A stretch of DNA of 64,000 bases from Acetatifactor sp. (GTDB lineage: Bacteria; Bacillota; Clostridia; Lachnospirales; Lachnospiraceae), in assembly GCA_016290775.1 (NCBI GenBank), contig JAEEVF010000007.1, positions 62,001 to 126,000 on the forward strand, read 5' to 3'. The notes beneath the pieces were generated by a model. That model worked only from the letters and a program-made list of their open reading frames with translations, was not told the origin of the DNA and made no database searches. The position numbers were made by a program, and so were the translations under genes. The stretch's first letter is position 1. Each line of letters opens with the position of its first letter. Of the stretch, positions 1 through 9,100 are shown piece by piece.

Positions 1-347
1 ACAAGGCCCTTCGTTTTTCGGTATATTTTGGAGGCGGCGCAAAATACAGCAATGGCGAGGACAGTTTGTTCCTGCGCGATGCTTCGAAGGCTGGCCTTCG
101 GATGTATAAGACGCCGGAAGTGATTGGAGAAGAGATCCCGCGGCCATCCACTTGGTTTCACGGTTATAACGATAAGTTTTTCTACGACAGGGGCGTGCTC
201 TACAAGGAGCTCTATGGCCCCGCGATGGCTCCCGTAAGGGCGCTTCGGTGGCTTACGAAAAACCGTAAGGAAATGTGTAAGGACTATCCCTACGGGAGGG
301 CAATGGCACAGATGAGAAAGGGCTGGAGGGACGGCGTAAAGGCATGA
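1..347 (+). CDS. Glycosyltransferase family 2, C-terminal part (cut by window start)
   Basis: The reading frame is open from base 3 to a TGA at 345-347, giving the last 114 residues of a protein whose start lies outside the window. The stretch GGGAKYSNGEDSLFL followed by STWFHGYN and FFYDRGVLY is the typical C-terminal signature of GT2 enzymes (acceptor-side GED motif and a closing helix). It probably adds a sugar to a lipid-linked oligosaccharide on the inner face of the membrane. The ATGA at 344-347 couples it translationally to the next gene. An internal ATG at base 66 is not a plausible start because the conserved GED segment lies before it. Sugar specificity cannot be read from the sequence. 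Confidence 0.75.
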   Translation, partial: KALRFSVYFGGGAKYSNGEDSLFLRDASKAGLRMYKTPEVIGEEIPRPSTWFHGYNDKFFYDRGVLYKELYGPAMAPVRALRWLTKNRKEMCKDYPYGRAMAQMRKGWRDGVKA

Positions 348-1183
348 GGTTTTCCGTTGTCGTGGTCTGCTATAACGCAGGCGAAAAACTAACAGATACG
401 GTCGCTACCATTCTGGATCAGTCGAACAAAGACTACGAGATCGTTGTCAAGGATGGCGGGTCGACGGATGGAAGCCTTGAGGCACTTAGGGGCCTTGTCG
501 CGGCGCGCGGTATGGAAGACCACCTTCAGCTTATCAGCGAAAAGGATTCCGGCATCTATGATGCCATGAATGCGGCATTAAAGCACGTGACCGGCGAGTA
601 CGTGATCTTTATGAATTGCGGCGACGCCTTTTATGACGGGCAGGTCCTCGAAAAGGTCAGCAAAGCCATCGATCTGGCGCATGCGGACCCAAAAGAACAG
701 ACGGCACGTGAAGTTTTTTATGGCAACCGATACTTGGACCCGACAAAGAGCGTGGAATATGCTTCGCCTAAGATCACGCCGCTTACCTGTTACCGCAACA
801 TTCCCTGCCATCAATGCTGTTTTTACAGTGCTTCCTGCTTTACGGAGCGGGGGCTGGAACCAAAATTTCGGATCCGCGCGGATTATGAGCATTTCCTTTG
901 GCTCTGCTTTGAAAAGTCCGCAAGATTCATTCACGTGAACGAATGCATCGCACGCTATGAAGGCGGCGGGTATTCGGAAAGCGAAGAGAACGTAAAGCGT
1001 TCTGCGGCGGAGCACAAGGAGATCACCAAGAAATATCTTTCCGCCTGGCAGTTGTTTTACTGCAAGGCCTACATGGTAGTGACGCTGCAGCCGCTTCGGC
1101 ATTTTGTGGCAAATAACCCCGCGCTTTCGAAGGGATATAACAAGATGGTGCGAGGGATCTACAGATTGCTTGGAAGAAAATGA
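344..1183 (+). CDS. Glycosyltransferase family 2
   Basis: 279 residues. A GT-A fold is shown by the N-terminal strand FSVVVVCYNAG, the nucleotide-binding GGSTDGS at about 38-44, SEKDSGIYDAMN at about 66-76, and FMNCGDAF at about 89-96, where this subfamily has a CGD/SGD motif in place of the usual DxD. It is a cytoplasmic or membrane-associated sugar transferase, presumably acting on the same repeat unit as its neighbours. The start overlaps the previous stop (ATGA). The last codons (LLGRK-stop) are part of a 37-bp tandem duplication that continues downstream. Donor and acceptor are unknown. Confidence 0.85.
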   Translation: MRFSVVVVCYNAGEKLTDTVATILDQSNKDYEIVVKDGGSTDGSLEALRGLVAARGMEDHLQLISEKDSGIYDAMNAALKHVTGEYVIFMNCGDAFYDGQVLEKVSKAIDLAHADPKEQTAREVFYGNRYLDPTKSVEYASPKITPLTCYRNIPCHQCCFYSASCFTERGLEPKFRIRADYEHFLWLCFEKSARFIHVNECIARYEGGGYSESEENVKRSAAEHKEITKKYLSAWQLFYCKAYMVVTLQPLRHFVANNPALSKGYNKMVRGIYRLLGRK

Positions 1184-1290
1184 CAGGGCAGCAGAATTGT
1201 TGTTGCCTGGGAGAAAATGACAGGGCAGCAGAATTGTTGTTGCCTGGGAGAAAATGACAGGGCAGCAGAATTGTGGTTGCCCGAAAGAAA
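1181..1290 (+). repeat. 37-bp tandem repeat x3 seeded on a gene end
   Basis: Units start at 1181, 1218 and 1255 and each begins TGACAGGGCAGCAGAATTGT; the first two are identical and the third is diverged at its end. The TGA is the stop codon of the preceding glycosyltransferase, and the last codons of that gene (ttgcttggaagaaaa) resemble the unit end (ttgcctgggagaaaa). The array therefore arose by duplicating the gene end plus a few downstream bases. It fills most of the gap before the polymerase gene; no ribosome site or gene is seen in it. Confidence 0.9.
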
Positions 1291-1319
1291 AGAGAAAGTG
1301 ACGGAAAGGAGGGCAGACC

Positions 1320-2483
1320 GTGGAAAAAAGCGCATTACTTTTTGTGTTTCTTACGCTTGGCACCGTGGGCCTTGCCCTGCTGATCCAAAGACAGAGCGTT
1401 CCCGTCTGGCAAAAGCGCGGGTACGACCGCGGAGGGTATGAGCCTGCGACAAAGCAGACGGCCGTGAACGCCATCGCACAATTTGCCGTGTATGCACTTT
1501 TGGCGGCGGTTTCGGCCTGCAGGTTTGCGATCGGAAATGATTATTGGCCCTATCGTGAGAACTTCAAGAGAATTTTTAACGACGGGATCGTGTCATCGGA
1601 GTTTGGCTTTAATCTGACGGTAAAGGCGCTGTTCCATATTTTTGGTTATGACAATTACCTTCCCGTGTTTGCGTTCTTTTCGCTGCTGACGGTTCTCTTT
1701 TTTGTGTTGGCGCTGCGCGATCAGAGCGATTGCTTTGCCTTTTCACTTTTTTTGCTGATGGCGAATGGATATTATTTCCAGAGCTTTAACACCATTCGTT
1801 ATTACCTGGCGTTGGCCGTGGCCCTCTACGCCATGAAGTTCGTGCTGCGCAGGGAGTACGGGAAGTTTGTGCTTTTGGTCCTTTTCTTTGCCACGTTCCA
1901 CAAGACGATCCTGTTTGTGATCCCGGCCTATCTTTTGGCATATTATCTCGCCAGGACGGGGCTGAAAAAATGGCATTTGATTGCGGGAGGCTTATTTCTC
2001 GCCAGCTTGATCTTTGGACAAAAGCTTTACAGATGGGTGATCTTCCGGCTGTATCCCTACTACGAGAACTCACATTTTGACGCGGCGCACGTCTCCTACG
2101 CGGGCATCGCAAAATGTGTTGGCGCCTTGGCGCTCTGCGGCATTGTCTGGTGGACGTACCGAAAAGAAGAGGGGACACAGACCGATAAAGAAAATGGGAT
2201 CGTGCTTCGGTTTTATGCCGTCCTAAACCTTTTTGGGATCGTGACCTTCCTTTGCGGAAGCTTTATCCCTGAGGTGACCAGGATCGGATATTACTTAGTC
2301 ATTTCGCAGGTGTTCCTGATCCCGACGGCCATAGGACGCATGAAGAAAGGCTGGCTTCGCGAGGTTTGCAAATGGGGCTGCATCCTTGCATTCTGCCTGT
2401 ATTTTGTGCTTTTGCTAAAGCAGCTTTATCAAAACGACGTCCGGATCTTGCCTTACATGAGCTGGATCTTTTACTATAAGTGA
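1320..2483 (+). CDS. EpsG-like polysaccharide polymerase (Wzy-type membrane protein)
   Basis: 387 residues from a GTG at 1320, preceded by AAGGAGGG at a good distance. The protein is almost wholly hydrophobic, with roughly ten membrane segments. The central region SFNTIRYYLALAVALYAMKF followed by a short basic loop and FATFHKTILF is the hallmark of the EpsG family, which polymerises exopolysaccharide repeat units on the outer face of the membrane. Its position among GT2/GT4 genes fits a Wzy-dependent pathway, with the PglK-like ABC flippase at 16529 as a candidate partner. It could alternatively be another O-antigen polymerase-type enzyme; the family call rests on motif recognition only. Confidence 0.75.
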   Translation: MEKSALLFVFLTLGTVGLALLIQRQSVPVWQKRGYDRGGYEPATKQTAVNAIAQFAVYALLAAVSACRFAIGNDYWPYRENFKRIFNDGIVSSEFGFNLTVKALFHIFGYDNYLPVFAFFSLLTVLFFVLALRDQSDCFAFSLFLLMANGYYFQSFNTIRYYLALAVALYAMKFVLRREYGKFVLLVLFFATFHKTILFVIPAYLLAYYLARTGLKKWHLIAGGLFLASLIFGQKLYRWVIFRLYPYYENSHFDAAHVSYAGIAKCVGALALCGIVWWTYRKEEGTQTDKENGIVLRFYAVLNLFGIVTFLCGSFIPEVTRIGYYLVISQVFLIPTAIGRMKKGWLREVCKWGCILAFCLYFVLLLKQLYQNDVRILPYMSWIFYYK

Positions 2484-2496
2484 TCAGAGGTAAAGC

Positions 2497-3894
2497 ATGA
2501 GAGTACTTTGGGTTTGCAATTTGATCCTGCCGGCGATCGCCGAGCAGCTGGGCCTTGAGGCCTCGAATAAGGAAGGCTGGGTGGCCGGGCTTGCGGATCA
2601 GATCCTGAAGGATCAGAAGCAAAGCGGAATAGAGCTTGGCATTGCCTTTCCGGCGCCTTCGCATCTACTGCCCAAGGACGAGACCTTCTTTGAAAGGGAA
2701 TTTACGATCGGTGACGGCAAGGTCACGGGATTTGGTTTTCGGGAGAACGTAGACGCGCCGCAGATTTACGATCCTTCGCTGGAAGCGGAGATGAACGGGA
2801 TCCTGCGCAGCTTTCAGCCGCAGGTGATCCACTGCTTTGGGACGGAATACCCCCATACGCTCGCCATTTGCAAGGTCTGCGAGTCCAAGGAGCGCCTTCT
2901 CATAACGCTCCAGGGACTGTGCACGGAAATCGCGAAAGCATATGAAGCCGATCTCCCGAAAAACGTCGTAAACCGAAAGACTTTTCGTGACTGGATCAAG
3001 AAGGATGGCATTCTGGATCAAAAGGAGAAGTTCCGTCTTCGCGGGAATTCAGAGCGCGAAGCAGTGGGGCTTGCCGCAAACATTGGCGGCAGGACGCCGT
3101 GGGATCAGCAACACGCTATGGAATGGAACCCTGCGGCAAACTATTTTGTACTGCAGGAGACGCTTCGCAGAACATTTTATGAGGGCGACAGATGGGAGCG
3201 GGAATCCTGTGAGAAATACTCTATTTTCCTGAGTCAAGGAGATTACCCGCTCAAGGGACTGCACTATATGTTGCTTGCCCTGCCGAAGGTTTTGGAGAAA
3301 TATCCGGATGCAAAGGTGAAGGTCGCGGGAAACAGTCTCGTGTCCTACCGCACGCTCAAGGAGAAGCTAAAGATTTCTTCCTACGGGAAGTACCTGCGGG
3401 AGCTCATGGAGCGCGAAAAGATTGCAGATCGCGTTACGTTCTTAGGAAAGCTAAGCAGCGAGGAAATGAAGAAGACTTACCTTCAAAGCGGTTTGTTTGT
3501 CTGTCCCTCCGCCGTGGAGAATTCTCCCAATTCCCTTGGTGAGGCCATGCTCCTTGGCATGCCTTGCGTCGTGGCGGACGTCGGCGGTATTCCAGGCATC
3601 TTTACGGACGGGGTGGATGGCATTTCTTACCGAGGCTTTAGCGTAAAGGAGCATTCGGATGACGCGGGCGCAATGAGCGGAGCAGAGGCAGCAGCGGCAG
3701 CAGCAGTTGCGCAGAACCTGGCGAATGCCATTTTGGACATGTGGAGTGATCCCGTAAGGGAATCAGAATATTGCGAGAGCGCCAGGGCGCATGCACTTCG
3801 CAATTATGACGGTGAGACGAATTATCGGCAGCTTTTGGCAGTATATGCGAGAATTGCCGAAGGGGGATCGGAAGGAAAAGAAAACGGTGAATAA
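2497..3894 (+). CDS. Glycosyltransferase family 4 (group 1)
   Basis: 465 residues. It begins MRVLWVCNLILP, as GT-B enzymes do, and the C-terminal Rossmann half contains FLGKLSSEEMKKTY followed by the EX7E motif (E-NSPNSLG-E) near residues 342-350 and GMPCVVADVGGIP. It is a retaining, nucleotide-sugar-dependent transferase expected in the cytoplasm. A short poly-Ala run near residue 400 (GCA/GCG repeats) is a local low-complexity insertion. The gene starts 13 bp after the polymerase stop and overlaps the start of the next GT4 gene by 8 bp, so this is one operon. Specificity is unknown. Confidence 0.88.
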   Translation: MRVLWVCNLILPAIAEQLGLEASNKEGWVAGLADQILKDQKQSGIELGIAFPAPSHLLPKDETFFEREFTIGDGKVTGFGFRENVDAPQIYDPSLEAEMNGILRSFQPQVIHCFGTEYPHTLAICKVCESKERLLITLQGLCTEIAKAYEADLPKNVVNRKTFRDWIKKDGILDQKEKFRLRGNSEREAVGLAANIGGRTPWDQQHAMEWNPAANYFVLQETLRRTFYEGDRWERESCEKYSIFLSQGDYPLKGLHYMLLALPKVLEKYPDAKVKVAGNSLVSYRTLKEKLKISSYGKYLRELMEREKIADRVTFLGKLSSEEMKKTYLQSGLFVCPSAVENSPNSLGEAMLLGMPCVVADVGGIPGIFTDGVDGISYRGFSVKEHSDDAGAMSGAEAAAAAAVAQNLANAILDMWSDPVRESEYCESARAHALRNYDGETNYRQLLAVYARIAEGGSEGKENGE

Positions 3895-5155
3895 GCCAAG
3901 CTTTGTCTTTGTATCCAATTACTTAAATCATCATCAGATCCCTTTTTGCAGGGCCATGTATGAAAGGCTCGGCGGGAGCTTTGCCTTTGTGCAGACGCAG
4001 CCCATGGAGGAAGAGCGCAGAAACATGGGCTGGAACGACAGGCTAGAAGAGCCCTATCTTCAGCTCTTTTATGAAAAGCCTGAGGAATGCAAGGAAATGA
4101 TCCGCGAGGCCGGCGTCGTTTTCTTCGGGGGGACCGAGGATGAAAGCTATATCGCCGAAAGATTAGCGTCTGGGAAAACCGTATTCCGCGTATCGGAGAG
4201 ACTCTACCGCGAGGGCCAGTGGAAATGCATTTCTCCAAGGGGTCTTCGGAAAAAATATATCGACCACACAAGATATCGTAACGCACCTGTTTACCTGTTC
4301 TGCAACGGAGGCTACGTGCCGAGCGATTTTCAGATCGTTCGCGCTTATCCGAAAAAGAAATTTGTCTGGGGATATTTCCCCGAATTCATCCGTTATGACG
4401 TGGAAACGTTGCTCGGAGGAAAAGGGTATCTTGCAAAGACGGAAGAGGGGGAGCAAAGGATCCCCAGGCTTCTTTGGACGGCAAGGCTGATCCCGTTAAA
4501 GCACCCGGAGCTCGCGATCGAGACGGCGAAATACTTGAAGGACAAGGGCATTGCATTCCACCTCGACATGATCGGAGGCGGAGAAATGAGTAGGCAGGTC
4601 CGCGAATGGGTCAAGGCAGCGGGACTTGAAGAGCAGGTGACTTTGCGTGGCTTCATGAAACCAGAGGAAGTGCGGGGCTTTATGGAACATGCGGACATAT
4701 TCTTCTTTACGAGTGATCGCAGGGAAGGCTGGGGCGCCGTTTTGAACGAGGCCATGAACAGCGGATGTGCCGTGGTGGCGGACCACATGGTCGGGGCCGT
4801 GCCCTATCTGATCCGTCACGGTGAGAATGGTTTTGCTTATCGCGACGGCAAAAAGCAGGAGCTTTTTGAAACCGTGGAAAAGCTGGTTTTGGACAAAGAG
4901 CTCAGAAAAAGGGTTGGCAGGAAAGCCTATGAGACCATTTCGCAGGGTTGGAACGCGGCGGAGGCGGCAAGGCGTCTTTGCAGGCTGACCCAGGAGCTTA
5001 CCGGACTTTGCATGGACGAGGAATATCTCAAAGCACACGAGGCGGAAGGGACAAAGGGGATTGCCCATGACGCGGAGCAAAAAGGGTTTTGGCCCTGCGA
5101 CCCCGCACCAGTCATCCCGGAGCGCAAGATGTTCCGATATCTGACGGAGAAATGA
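3887..5155 (+). CDS. Glycosyltransferase family 4 (group 1)
   Basis: 422 residues. The GTG at 3887 was chosen because it follows AAGGAAAA and begins VNKPSFVFVSNYLNHHQIP, the normal N-terminus of this type; the longer open frame back to 3791 lies within the upstream gene. GT-B features are TARLIPLKHPELAIE near residue 196, the EX7E motif in EGWGAVLNE near 280-288, and AGAVP-like loops after it. It is likely a cytoplasmic retaining sugar transferase in the same pathway as the preceding GT4. It overlaps the upstream gene by 8 bp and is followed after one base by the next gene. Confidence 0.87.
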   Translation: MNKPSFVFVSNYLNHHQIPFCRAMYERLGGSFAFVQTQPMEEERRNMGWNDRLEEPYLQLFYEKPEECKEMIREAGVVFFGGTEDESYIAERLASGKTVFRVSERLYREGQWKCISPRGLRKKYIDHTRYRNAPVYLFCNGGYVPSDFQIVRAYPKKKFVWGYFPEFIRYDVETLLGGKGYLAKTEEGEQRIPRLLWTARLIPLKHPELAIETAKYLKDKGIAFHLDMIGGGEMSRQVREWVKAAGLEEQVTLRGFMKPEEVRGFMEHADIFFFTSDRREGWGAVLNEAMNSGCAVVADHMVGAVPYLIRHGENGFAYRDGKKQELFETVEKLVLDKELRKRVGRKAYETISQGWNAAEAARRLCRLTQELTGLCMDEEYLKAHEAEGTKGIAHDAEQKGFWPCDPAPVIPERKMFRYLTEK

Positions 5156-5156
5156 A

Positions 5157-6152
5157 ATGAGTGAAAAAGCTTTGATCACGGTGATCATTCCCGTGTATAA
5201 CACGCTGGAGTACCTGCCAAGGTGCGTTCAAAGCGTGATGGCGCAGACATATGAAAATCTGGAGATCCTTTTGGTGGATGACGGTTCCACGGACGGAAGC
5301 AGCGAGCTGTGTGACGGCTTCGCGGCGCAGGATCCAAGGGTGCGAGTGCTCCACAAGGAAAACGGCGGGTCATCCTCCGCAAGGAACCTCGGGCTTTCCG
5401 AGTGCCGCGGTGATTACGTGGGCTTTGTGGACAGCGACGATCACGTGGATCCTGACATGTATGAAACGCTTTTCCTTGGTTTGCAGGGGAGCGATGCTTC
5501 CATCGCGCAGGTGGGAAGAGATGAGATCGATGCGCAGGGGAACCTGATGGAGAACATCTGCGATCCGCCCAACGAGCGGGAAATGATCTCCGCGGAGGAT
5601 TTTTTTCGGGAGCTCCTTATGCATCGCGGAGATTGCTCCTTTTGTACGAAGCTGCTTCGAAGGGAGCTACTCCGCACGGAGCGCTTTCCGGAGGGAAAGC
5701 TGAATGAAGATTTTTATCTGCTGATCCGGATCCTTTGCGGGTCGGAGGGCATTGTTTCCTTGCCCGGAAGGAAATATCACGTGTTTTACAGGCTGGGGAG
5801 CAATTCCAGGAAAAAGGACCCCAATGACTTTTCGAGGGTATATGCAGACTGCGTGGAGAATGCGGACCTGGCGGCAACGCTGGTGTCAGAGCACTTTCCG
5901 AAGCTTTCGGAGACGGCATTTCGCTTTGGCGTGTTTCAGAGGCTGGAATACCTTTTGCACGTGCCGATCCCGCAGATGAAAAAAGAAAATGAGACTTACA
6001 TGGCCATTGTACGGTTCCTTCGAAAGAACTGGGCAGGCGTCATGAGAAACAAGATCCTGACGAGGAAAAACAAGGCTTATGCAACGGCCTTTGCGATCAT
6101 GCCGCGCGGGATCAGAGTGTTGCACAAAGGATGGATGAAGGTTCGAAAATGA
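5157..6152 (+). CDS. Glycosyltransferase family 2
   Basis: 331 residues. A canonical GT-A domain is visible: VIIPVYNTLEYL at 9-20, VDDGSTDGS at 40-48, NGGSSSARNLGL at 69-80 and the metal-binding VDSDD at 91-95. The C-terminal part (about 200-331) is helical with basic residues, as in enzymes that sit on the membrane. GGAGAAATGA precedes the ATG, which lies one base after the upstream stop. Its stop overlaps the start of the GH73-like gene (ATGA at 6149-6152), so a surface hydrolase is translationally coupled to a glycosyltransferase. The sugar transferred is unknown. Confidence 0.9.
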   Translation: MSEKALITVIIPVYNTLEYLPRCVQSVMAQTYENLEILLVDDGSTDGSSELCDGFAAQDPRVRVLHKENGGSSSARNLGLSECRGDYVGFVDSDDHVDPDMYETLFLGLQGSDASIAQVGRDEIDAQGNLMENICDPPNEREMISAEDFFRELLMHRGDCSFCTKLLRRELLRTERFPEGKLNEDFYLLIRILCGSEGIVSLPGRKYHVFYRLGSNSRKKDPNDFSRVYADCVENADLAATLVSEHFPKLSETAFRFGVFQRLEYLLHVPIPQMKKENETYMAIVRFLRKNWAGVMRNKILTRKNKAYATAFAIMPRGIRVLHKGWMKVRK

Positions 6153-9100
6153 AAAAGTGGACGGGAAGGAAAATTGCATGTCTGTGCTGGCTTCTTGCGG
6201 GAACGCTGTTTTTGCAGGCTTTTTTGGCATGCCTGCCCGTGATGGTTGTATACGCAGAACCGGACGAGACACAGCAACAGGGTGAAACCACCGGGCAAAC
6301 CGAAGACACCACGCAGCAGGGCGGCGAAGAAGGAACGCAGCAGGGCGGCGAAGGAACGCAGCAAGGCGGCGAGGGCACGCAGCAAGGCGGCGAGGGCACG
6401 CAGCAAGGCGGCGAGGGCACGCAGCAGGGCGGCGAAGGAACGCAGCAGGGCGAAGAAGGAACGCAGCAGGGCGGCGAAGGCTCCCAGCAGGGCGAAGAAG
6501 GAACGCAACAGGGCGGCGAAGGAACGCAGCAGGGCGGCGAGGGCACGCAGCAAGGCGACGAAGGCACCCAGCAGGGCGGCGAGGGCACCCAGCAAGGCGG
6601 CGAAGGAACGCAGCAGGGCGGCGAAGGCACGCAGCAGGGCGGTGAAGGCACCCAGCAGGGCGGCGAGGGCACGCAGCAGGGCGAAGAAGGAACGCAGCAA
6701 GGCGGCGAAGAAGGAACGCAGCAAGGCGGCGAAGGAACCCAGCAGGGCGGCGAGACCACGCAGACCCCTGAGGACATCGCGAAATTCCCGGAGAGTTTTC
6801 GCAGCGCATTGCTTGCCTTAAAGCAGCAGCATCCCGCATGGTCCTTTGAGCCACTCACAACGGGGCTCGATTGGAGCACGGCCGTGACCAAGGAAATGCA
6901 GGACGGCAAGAGCCTCATTCACAAGTCGCTCGCCACCTGCATGAAGGAAGGCGCGTATGATCAAGGGAACTGGTTTTATGCTTCCCGCGCTGCTCTGGAG
7001 CATTACATGGACCCCAGAAACGCACTGACGGAAGAGCGCATTTTCCAGTTTGAGCAGCTTACGTATCATGCCGCATATCACACGGAGGAAGCACTGGCGA
7101 AGATCCTTGAGGGGACTTTTATGAATTCCACCGTGAACGTGCCTGGCACGAATATGAAGTATTCCTATCTGATCCATCAGATCGGTCTAAACGAGGAGGT
7201 GCTTGTAAGTCCGTTCCATCTTGCCGCTCGCATCGTGCAGGAGCAGGGGCAGGGCACGGGTCCCATGATCTCGGGCACATATCCCGGATTTGAAGGGTAT
7301 TATAACTATTTCAACATCGGCGCGACCGGCAGGACCAATCAGGAAGTGATCGAAAACGGCCTGAAATATGCGAGGGATTATTGGGGCAATGAAGGTGGCC
7401 TTGGCGCATATTGGGCGCTTCTTGGCGGTGCAAAATACATTGCTAGCGGTTACATTAAAAAGGGTCAGGACACGCTGTACCTGCAGAAGTTCAACGTGAA
7501 CCCGAAAGCCAGCAGCGCTCTGTACACGCACCAATATATGCAAAACGTCACTGCTCCGACGACGGAAGCAAAATCCATCCGAGATCTTTATGTTTCCGCA
7601 AATGCGCTGGAAAGTCCTTTTGTGTTCCGCATCCCGGTTTACGAGAACATGCCTGAAAGTGCTTGTCCGAAGCCGACCAGTTCCACCAACATCGTTCTGG
7701 AGCTTCCTTCGGACGTAAGCGCTACGAAGATTGTGGTGGATGAAGCGGAATATGAGGGCGTAAGCTTTTATGATTATGCGAAGAAAAAGAGAAGGCTCAT
7801 CGTAACGCTTCCCGACGGGAACGGGAAGAAGGCTTCGCTGGAGATCAAGAATGCACAGGGAACCGTGGTACGCGGATTCTACTGGGATCTGACTTACCAA
7901 GGAACTTATTATACCGTGGCTACGGGAACGAAGCCGGGGTCTGAGACCGAGCCCGAACCCGAACCTATCGTGCTCACGAATGACATAACGATCGAGCTTC
8001 CCGAAGGCGTCACGGCACCCGGACTTTGGCTGGACGGCGTTCCGATCGCGGGAACGATGAAAGACGGCAAGATCACCGTGACTGCAAACGATGAGAAAGC
8101 AAAGACGGCAACGATCTACGTATTCAATGAGTCAGGCGTTCCCGTAGATTCCTATGTCTGGATGCTTTCCTACGGTGAGAAGGGATATGAAGCCGTGCTC
8201 ATGCCAGAGTTGCAATGGCTCCTTAGCTACCATGGCTTCTCCATTCGGATCACGGGATATTCCGGGATCCGGGTACAGTCCGGCATCACCGCTTCCGCAA
8301 GGGAAAAGCTTCTCGGCGAAGGTATTGACGGATACCACTTGAAGGAATACGGAACCGTTGTCATGAACTCCGCAAACCTGGCAGAGTACTCCATGTTGCT
8401 CGATGGAGCGAAGACGACGAAGGGTATCTCTTACGGAAAGGCAGAAGACGGAACGATTACAGATACCATTTACGCGATCACGGATGGGCAGTATCGATTC
8501 ACTTGCGTGTTGATCAAATTGCCCGTGGAACGATATAAGACAGATTTCGCATTTAGAGCATATGCAAAGCTGGAAAAGGACGGACAGGAGCTTATCCTGT
8601 ATGGACCGATAGTTCAGAGAAGCATCTATACGCTTGCGAAGAATATGATCAACAGGCAATCCTATGATCCCGAATCCAGCACGGGTCAATTCCTGCAAAC
8701 GCTTGTTGATGACGCAGATGCCCTGGAAGCACAAAGCCAGCAAGGCGGCGAGGGTCAGGAAGGCCAGCAGGGCCAGGAAGGTCAGGAAGGCCAGCAGGGC
8801 CAGGAAGGCCAGCAGGGTCAGGAAGGCCAGGAAGGCCAGCAGGGTCAGGAAGGCCAGGAAGGCCAGCAGGGCCAGGAAGGTCAGGAAGGCCAGCAGGGCA
8901 ACGAAGGCCAGCAGGGCCAGGAAGGTCAGGAGGGCCAGCAAGGTCAGGAAGGTCAGCAGGGCAACGAAGGCCAGCAAGGCAGTGAAGACCAGCAGGGCAG
9001 CGAAGGCCAGCAGGGCAGCGAAGGCCAGCAGGGCAACGAAGGTCAGCAGAGCACCGAAGGCCAGGAAGGCCAGCAAGGCCAGGAGGGCCAGCAAGGCCAG

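Noticed and set aside
1217..1441. Small plus-strand frame over the 37-bp repeat
   Set aside because: It runs through the repeats into the polymerase gene in another frame and lacks a ribosome site.
6077..6918. Reverse-strand frames encoding Leu/Ala/Pro/Arg repeats
   Set aside because: They are shadows of the EGTQQGG coding array; the plus strand has signal peptide, ribosome site and a recognisable enzyme domain.
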